DNA from: Brachionus plicatilis
Lineage: Eukaryota; Rotifera; Eurotatoria; Ploima; Brachionidae
Assembly: GCA_010279815.1 (NCBI GenBank)
Contig: QEOQ01000246.1
Span: 303,285-367,284 of the forward strand
Length of the DNA: 64,000 nt
Reading direction: 5' to 3'
Shown here: one piece after another, positions 59,424 through 64,000 of the stretch
How the letters are laid out: the number at the start of each line of letters is the position of its first letter
Numbering within the stretch: position 1 is the first letter of the stretch
Position numbers and translations under genes: made by a program
Notes under the pieces: generated by a model
Seen by the model: only the letters and a program-made list of their open reading frames with translations
The model's database searches: none
Told to the model about the DNA's origin: nothing

Positions 59424-60619
59424 CCAAAATCAAAACAAATAGTCTGTACTAATTGCACATCAATGTTTTCAATATCAAATAATAATATATAAATATATTA
59501 AAATTAACAATTAGCATTTTCACTTATGATTAGAAATTATATTAATAATTAAAATATAGTTTTAATTTTATGGTTAATTATTAATATTTATTTATTTAAT
59601 TTTTTTAATTAATTCGATGTTTCTAAAAGAAGGAAAAAAAAATAAACAAACAAATATAATAAGTTGATAATGAAATTATTTTTAATAGTAAAAATAGAAA
59701 TTATGTATATTTTTTTTTTTTTAAAACATGTAATCTCGAAGTCTAAAAAGAGACAAAAAAATTGTCTTTATTTTCATAAAATTTCTCTTTTTTAATATTT
59801 TTCTTTTATATTTAATTTTTTTATCATCGCCAAATCAGGCGTAATTTTTGAAATAAATAATAATTATAATAATATTTAAAAAAAAATTTTTTCATCATTT
59901 TCGTTTTGAATTTTTTATTGATTGTGCAAATCTTTCTAATAAAGTTTAAATTACAAATTATATTATTATATTAAAATTACAATTCTAATTACTTATTATA
60001 AATTTATGTGACCAATCTTCAAACATCTTTTTATATGCGACCTGGCTAAAATAAAAAAATACTTGTACTAGTCACATATTAGGTAATAAAAAAAGCTATG
60101 GGTTTTAGTTTTAACATCATTTAATGGACTGAAAAAATATAAAAAAGTGAACGTTTAAGCCATTTTATTTGGCTCCACCTTTTTTGTAGAAATAAATTAT
60201 AGAAAAATTTTCAAAGAAATTGAAAATTACCTTCTTTAATCGAAAGTTATTTCATCAAAAAGATAAATTTTGTTTAATCATTTTCAAAGGGAAAACTTTT
60301 TCATAGAAATTTTCATAGATTTGCTTTTTTAAAATTTAAAATTTTAAATGTCGCTATATTTCAGCGTGATTTTAGAGTAATAAAAAAAAGATAGCATGCT
60401 TTTTGATCACTTAAAATCTTTCAATAAGATGAATTTTCTAATTTATTTGAATGGTATAATAGAAATTTTAAAAATAATTTTTTTTAATAAAAATTTTCAA
60501 AAAAAAATTACAATTGACTTAAATCTGTTTTAATTAACTAGCTCAATTATAGATTTCTGTGAGAATAATTTTCTATCAAAAATGTTTCAAGTCAAATTCA
60601 AGAAAAAATCATTTCCAAG

Positions 60620-60787
60620 ACTTTGAAATAAAAATGGCCGCCTTAATAACTAGATGGAACGGCAAAAGACTTATTTTAAAAATATAATTTTTCAATTCAA
60701 TCAAGTCAAGTCAAAAGACTTTTATTTGAAAAAAAAAATTCAAGTCATGTCAGAGAACTTTGACTTTATGACTTTTAACCAACTCTG
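60620..60787. mobile_element. Partial copy of the CAGAGTTG hAT-type MITE family
   Basis: Ends AAAAGTC...CCAACTCTG at 60787, i.e. the CAGAGTTGG terminus in reverse, with inner GACTTT/AAGTCA repeats like those at 57446-57603. No matching left terminus or 8-bp duplication was found, so the copy is probably truncated; the left limit is approximate. Confidence 0.45.
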
Positions 60788-61084
60788 ATCTTAATTTGAG
60801 TTATCAAAATTTAGATCCAATTGATACATTTTGCACAACGATTTTTAGGCCAAACAAAAAAATTTGTTTCAATATTTTAAAATCGTGTCTTTAGATGATA
60901 AAAAAAGCATTTGATAAAATTTACTCCCAGTAGATTCTCATCTCCATTGCCTCCTAAATATTTGCAGTGACCACAGTAGTAAATGGAGGATTAAGTTTTA
61001 GTTAAATCATGCATAATCAGTCCTTCTCTCTTCGAATCTAATTTTTATCCCAATAATTCAATTCTAAAGTAATCTGATCAGATT

Positions 61085-61681
61085 GACTACCTTGGTATAT
61101 TCGTTAGATCTGATCTTGGCTTCAACACCCATGCCATCGAGAACTTTGAACAACGAAGCTTCTTTAGTTTCTCATACTTCATGAAAAAAATCGGTGAATA
61201 CTCTCCGGATCTCAAATCCTTCACTTACAAAACTTACTGCTTATCCCAATTTACCTATGGTTTTGAAAACCTAGCTCTCAAATGTCGGACTAAAGCATCT
61301 CTTAATCTCTAACAAAACAACCTAATCAGACAAATGTTTAGCCTTCGACCAACATGTCACATGTCCAGAGGGCTCAAAGTATTGAACATAATTAACTTTG
61401 AAGAACTTTATCTCTTCTGAAAGCTTACTTTCATAAACTCAATCAGATCTAACCATCTTTCGTCTCCTATCTTTCATTTTATGTGCAAGGAAGCACCATC
61501 AAAGAATTCATTTTCAACTGATCTTGCCCTTCTACGAAAATTTTTTAAAATAAACTTTAGTCCTTCCAAACTCAAAATACAACTCAAAGAAATGTTAAAA
61601 TCAGATGATGGGATATGTGACTCAATAAGACTTTGCTTGTGTAAAGTGAGGTCTAAGCACTTAAGAAATATTTTTAAATGA
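61085..61681 (+). pseudogene. Decayed 3' part of a non-LTR retrotransposon reverse transcriptase
   Basis: The plus-strand frame begins DYLGIFVRSDLGFNTHAIEN, matching the YLGxxL...F..HI motif downstream of LINE reverse transcriptase catalytic motifs, then QFTYGFENLALKCRTKAS, like the LLYGCETW region, and RPTCHMSRGLKVLNIINFEE. TAA near 61310 and TGA near 61417 interrupt it. The last 66 codons (61481-61681) remain open in another register. GC content is raised over its surroundings. It is a relic, not functional; no tail is identified. Confidence 0.65.
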
Positions 61682-61788
61682 ACTATTAATGAAATTGATG
61701 AGACCTTTCAATTTGGTCCAAGCTCCTCTATCAATTCTTTAATTCTCTTAAAAAATTTATTCATTTTATTCTTTTTTTGATTTTTACT

Positions 61789-62888
61789 TATAGTAATTCA
61801 GGGTTGAACCGTTAATGGGGTAAAACCGTGAATTCTTCTTTGAATGACCATAACTTTTCTTTGAAAAAATTTTTCTATTAATAAAAAAAAGAATATAAAG
61901 AACGTCTTTGTTAATAAAAATGACCAATAAAAAAGAATTTTTTATTTTATTTAAACGACTAATCTTTGCTACTTAAAAGAAAATGCCGATCCTAAAAAAA
62001 AAACTTTCTTGATAATTGGTAAAAATTTGAACAAAGAACACTGTTCAAATGTTGATGCTGATTACGAATTTCTTATTGAAAAATTCAAAAACTTAACCGA
62101 TTTTCTGTTATTTAAAAATAAAATAAGTTTAAGAAAAAAATGGTATTGGGGCTAAACCGTTAATTTCATTTATTGCAATAAATAGTGTGAATTTTCTATT
62201 TGATTAATATTTAAAAAAAAACTTTTTAAAAATGGGTATTGTGAATTTTCATACAAAAATTACAATACAAAAAGTAAGAAAGGTTATAACTTTTGTTCTG
62301 ACGTTTCAAAACATGTTCTGCAAATGTAATAAAGTGTAACAACTTTTGTTACATCTATTGTGAAAGTCTGCTAAGTGTGTGCAAATTTATGCAAAATTTC
62401 ACGCCATTGACACGTATTGAAACGAAATGCGCAATCAATTTGCAAAGTTTTTGCAGACTTCCACAATAGGTGTAACAAAAGTTGTTACACTTTGTTACAT
62501 TTGCAGAACATATTTTGAACCGTTAGAACAAAATTTATAACCTTGATTTAACTATGGAATTTTTTTGTTTAAAAAAGTGTTCTGAATAGATAAATTTTGT
62601 TTTAAAATAGGAAACATATATTTTCTTATACTTTTTTTTATATTTTAATTCCTTGAATTTATGTAATTCACGGATATACCCCAATGTAAGCGTTGAAACG
62701 TTATTGAAAGATCTTATTTTATTTTAACTATAATTTTTGAACCGTTCATTTATTTTAAATAAAGTTTTTTTTAAATTAAAGACAGTATTCTCTTTTATTA
62801 TTTTATATTATTTCGAAAAAAAAAATAAATCTCACAACTAATTAGCGATCAAATAAAAGAATTCACGTTTTTACCCCGTTTGACTATA
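61789..62888. mobile_element. 1.1-kb non-autonomous element with nested inverted repeats
   Basis: Outer ends: TATAGT (61789) followed by GGGGTAAAACCGTGAATTC, and at the right the reverse complement of TATAGTCAAACGGGGTAAAA then CGTGAATTC (62850-62888). An inner pair of related ends lies at about 62145-62170 (TTGGGGCTAAACCGTTAATT) and 62664-62685 (inverted). At the centre is a 90-bp-arm palindrome (62282-62371 / 62453-62542, 7 mismatches in 90). A short decayed frame at about 61975-62160 (contains FLIIGKNLNKEHCSNVDADY) may be a coding remnant. TATA at both ends would suit a TA target site, as in Tc1/mariner, but this is inference. Confidence 0.7.
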
Positions 62889-63125
62889 ATATTTTTTTTT
62901 CTTTCTTACATTTAATTCAAGTAAATTGATAGAAAAATAAATTTTTAATTTTGTTTTCAATTCCAAAATTCACAATGGTCTAAATTATTATATAAATAGT
63001 TGAGAATCTAAGAAGTAAAAAATTATAATATAATAGTCAAAATTTATAATTTTTTATTCAAAATTTTAAAAATCACAAATAAATAAAATTTAATAAAACG
63101 GATAAAATATAAAAATAAAATAATT

Positions 63126-64000
63126 TTAAAAATCTAATTTTGTTTTTATTGTTAACTTTGGTTTTTTGTTTGCCAATTCGCAAGATTTTGATTTTTTACG
63201 AAAATACTTCATATCTTGTTTGTGATGGCTGTCTGACATTGGCATATAAGATCTAGGCTCACACAGTTGAACACTTTCTTCAAAAAACCGTTTGTATCCA
63301 CCTTCCAAAAGGTAAATTTCTGGATAGAACAAATTTGGATAATTGTCCTTATTCAGAGATCTATCCATTTCTCTGAATTCTCTCATCAGTTTGGGTCCTC
63401 TTTCGATTGAAAATTCACAATGAAAAATAATGACAACTGGTTTACCATCAGAACTTGTTAATGGATGATCAAATAATTGTTGCATTACTTGTTCTTTAAG
63501 AAATGCACTTTGGGCACTGGACACATGACCACCATTGAATTCGTATGGATACCTAGCATCTAGAATTATGTATTCTCCAATTTTGTGCTCATATTTTCCA
63601 TTTAACAGATCAACTAGAGTTTTGGGTTCAATCGAAGCCAAATCATTGTGTCGCGATTTGGACAGAATTGGTAAAGTATGGGTGCGAGACATGTCTCCAA
63701 TTAATTTATCATTTTGACTTGATTCTTGTTGATTTAGTCTGAATCGAGAAAATGGTGATTCCAAGTATTTTTTTGGCAAGTCTTGTTCAATTGTTTGTTT
63801 TGAACCAAAACTGAATGAGTCATCCAAATCACTTGACTGGCTCATGTCATCCATTTCACTGCCATGTTCAGAAAAGGCGCTACCACACGAGTTTTCATCA
63901 ATGTTGTCAATGAAGAGTTTCCTTGGCTGGGCCATTTTGACTGGCGAGTCCATTTCACCTTGGTCGTCATCAAAAACCAATTGTTTAACTTGTGACTTTT
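63126..64000 (-). CDS. CDC25: CDC25 M-phase inducer phosphatase, C-terminal part; N-terminus beyond right edge
   Basis: Dual-specificity phosphatase that activates cyclin-dependent kinases by removing inhibitory phosphates. The frame stays open to position 64000 without a start (…SQVKQLVFDDDQGEMDSP), so at least one upstream exon or more coding sequence lies outside. About 290 residues are seen. The first half is Ser/Asp-rich regulatory sequence. The rhodanese-fold catalytic domain has ILDARYPYEFNGGH, the active-site loop IFHCEFSIERGP (CX5R intact), YPNLFYPEIYLLEGGYKRFF and CEPRSYMPM. The basic tail (FRKKSKSCELANKKPKL) is typical for the substrate-docking C-terminus. The stop is at 63126-63128; there is no intron in the visible part. 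Confidence 0.95.
   Translation of the reverse strand, partial: KSQVKQLVFDDDQGEMDSPVKMAQPRKLFIDNIDENSCGSAFSEHGSEMDDMSQSSDLDDSFSFGSKQTIEQDLPKKYLESPFSRFRLNQQESSQNDKLIGDMSRTHTLPILSKSRHNDLASIEPKTLVDLLNGKYEHKIGEYIILDARYPYEFNGGHVSSAQSAFLKEQVMQQLFDHPLTSSDGKPVVIIFHCEFSIERGPKLMREFREMDRSLNKDNYPNLFYPEIYLLEGGYKRFFEESVQLCEPRSYMPMSDSHHKQDMKYFRKKSKSCELANKKPKLTIKTKLDF

Noticed and set aside
1..64000. CRISPR arrays, bacterial operons, phage or viral modules
   Set aside because: Spliced animal genes throughout; no regularly spaced repeats or viral hallmark genes seen.

Overview
The window is eukaryotic, very AT-rich animal DNA with short spliceosomal introns (many of 45-70 nt) and single-copy metazoan genes such as SPEF2, RIBC2, AGL, ZFYVE9/SARA, TMEM214, OST4 and CDC25. 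The base composition, short introns and ciliary genes suggest a small AT-rich invertebrate. A monogonont rotifer of the Brachionus type is my best guess, but this is inference and not proven by the sequence.

Layout. 1-10361 (minus): SPEF2, fifteen exons reconstructed with consistent phase; its C-terminal end runs off the left edge. 10362-12581: intergenic, with retroelement remains. 12582-21880 (minus): ZFYVE9/SARA in five exons. Its 6.2-kb intron holds two plus-strand genes (a 73-residue protein and a protein with three ubiquitin-like domains) and a hAT-type element whose middle is a 905-base assembly gap. 23041-24036 (minus): an endosomal Qa-syntaxin. 24379-26190 (minus): an SLC34 phosphate cotransporter. 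27059-27178 (minus): the 39-residue OST4. 29071-31524 (plus): an intronless Methuselah-like/adhesion-type GPCR. 33019-35821 (plus): TMEM214. 38910-40103 (minus): RIBC2. 42770-43225 and 43280-44365 (plus): SFR1 followed 54 nt later by an aldo-keto reductase. 44932-50794 (plus): glycogen debranching enzyme. 52330-55139 (minus): a NOL4-family protein. 55140-63125: an 8-kb gene-poor stretch rich in inverted-repeat elements and a LINE relic. 63126-64000 (minus): the catalytic part of CDC25, cut by the right edge.

The genes do not form one pathway. Recurring themes are cilia (SPEF2, RIBC2) and the endomembrane system (SARA, syntaxin, OST4, TMEM214). The most notable signals are: the nested genes and triple-UBL protein; the SFR1-AKR pair with an operon-like gap; splice-acceptor-like sites just upstream of many start codons, which would fit spliced-leader trans-splicing; two hAT-type elements with exact 8-bp target duplications; a nest of concentric inverted repeats; and a hairpin family with a constant loop and changing stems.
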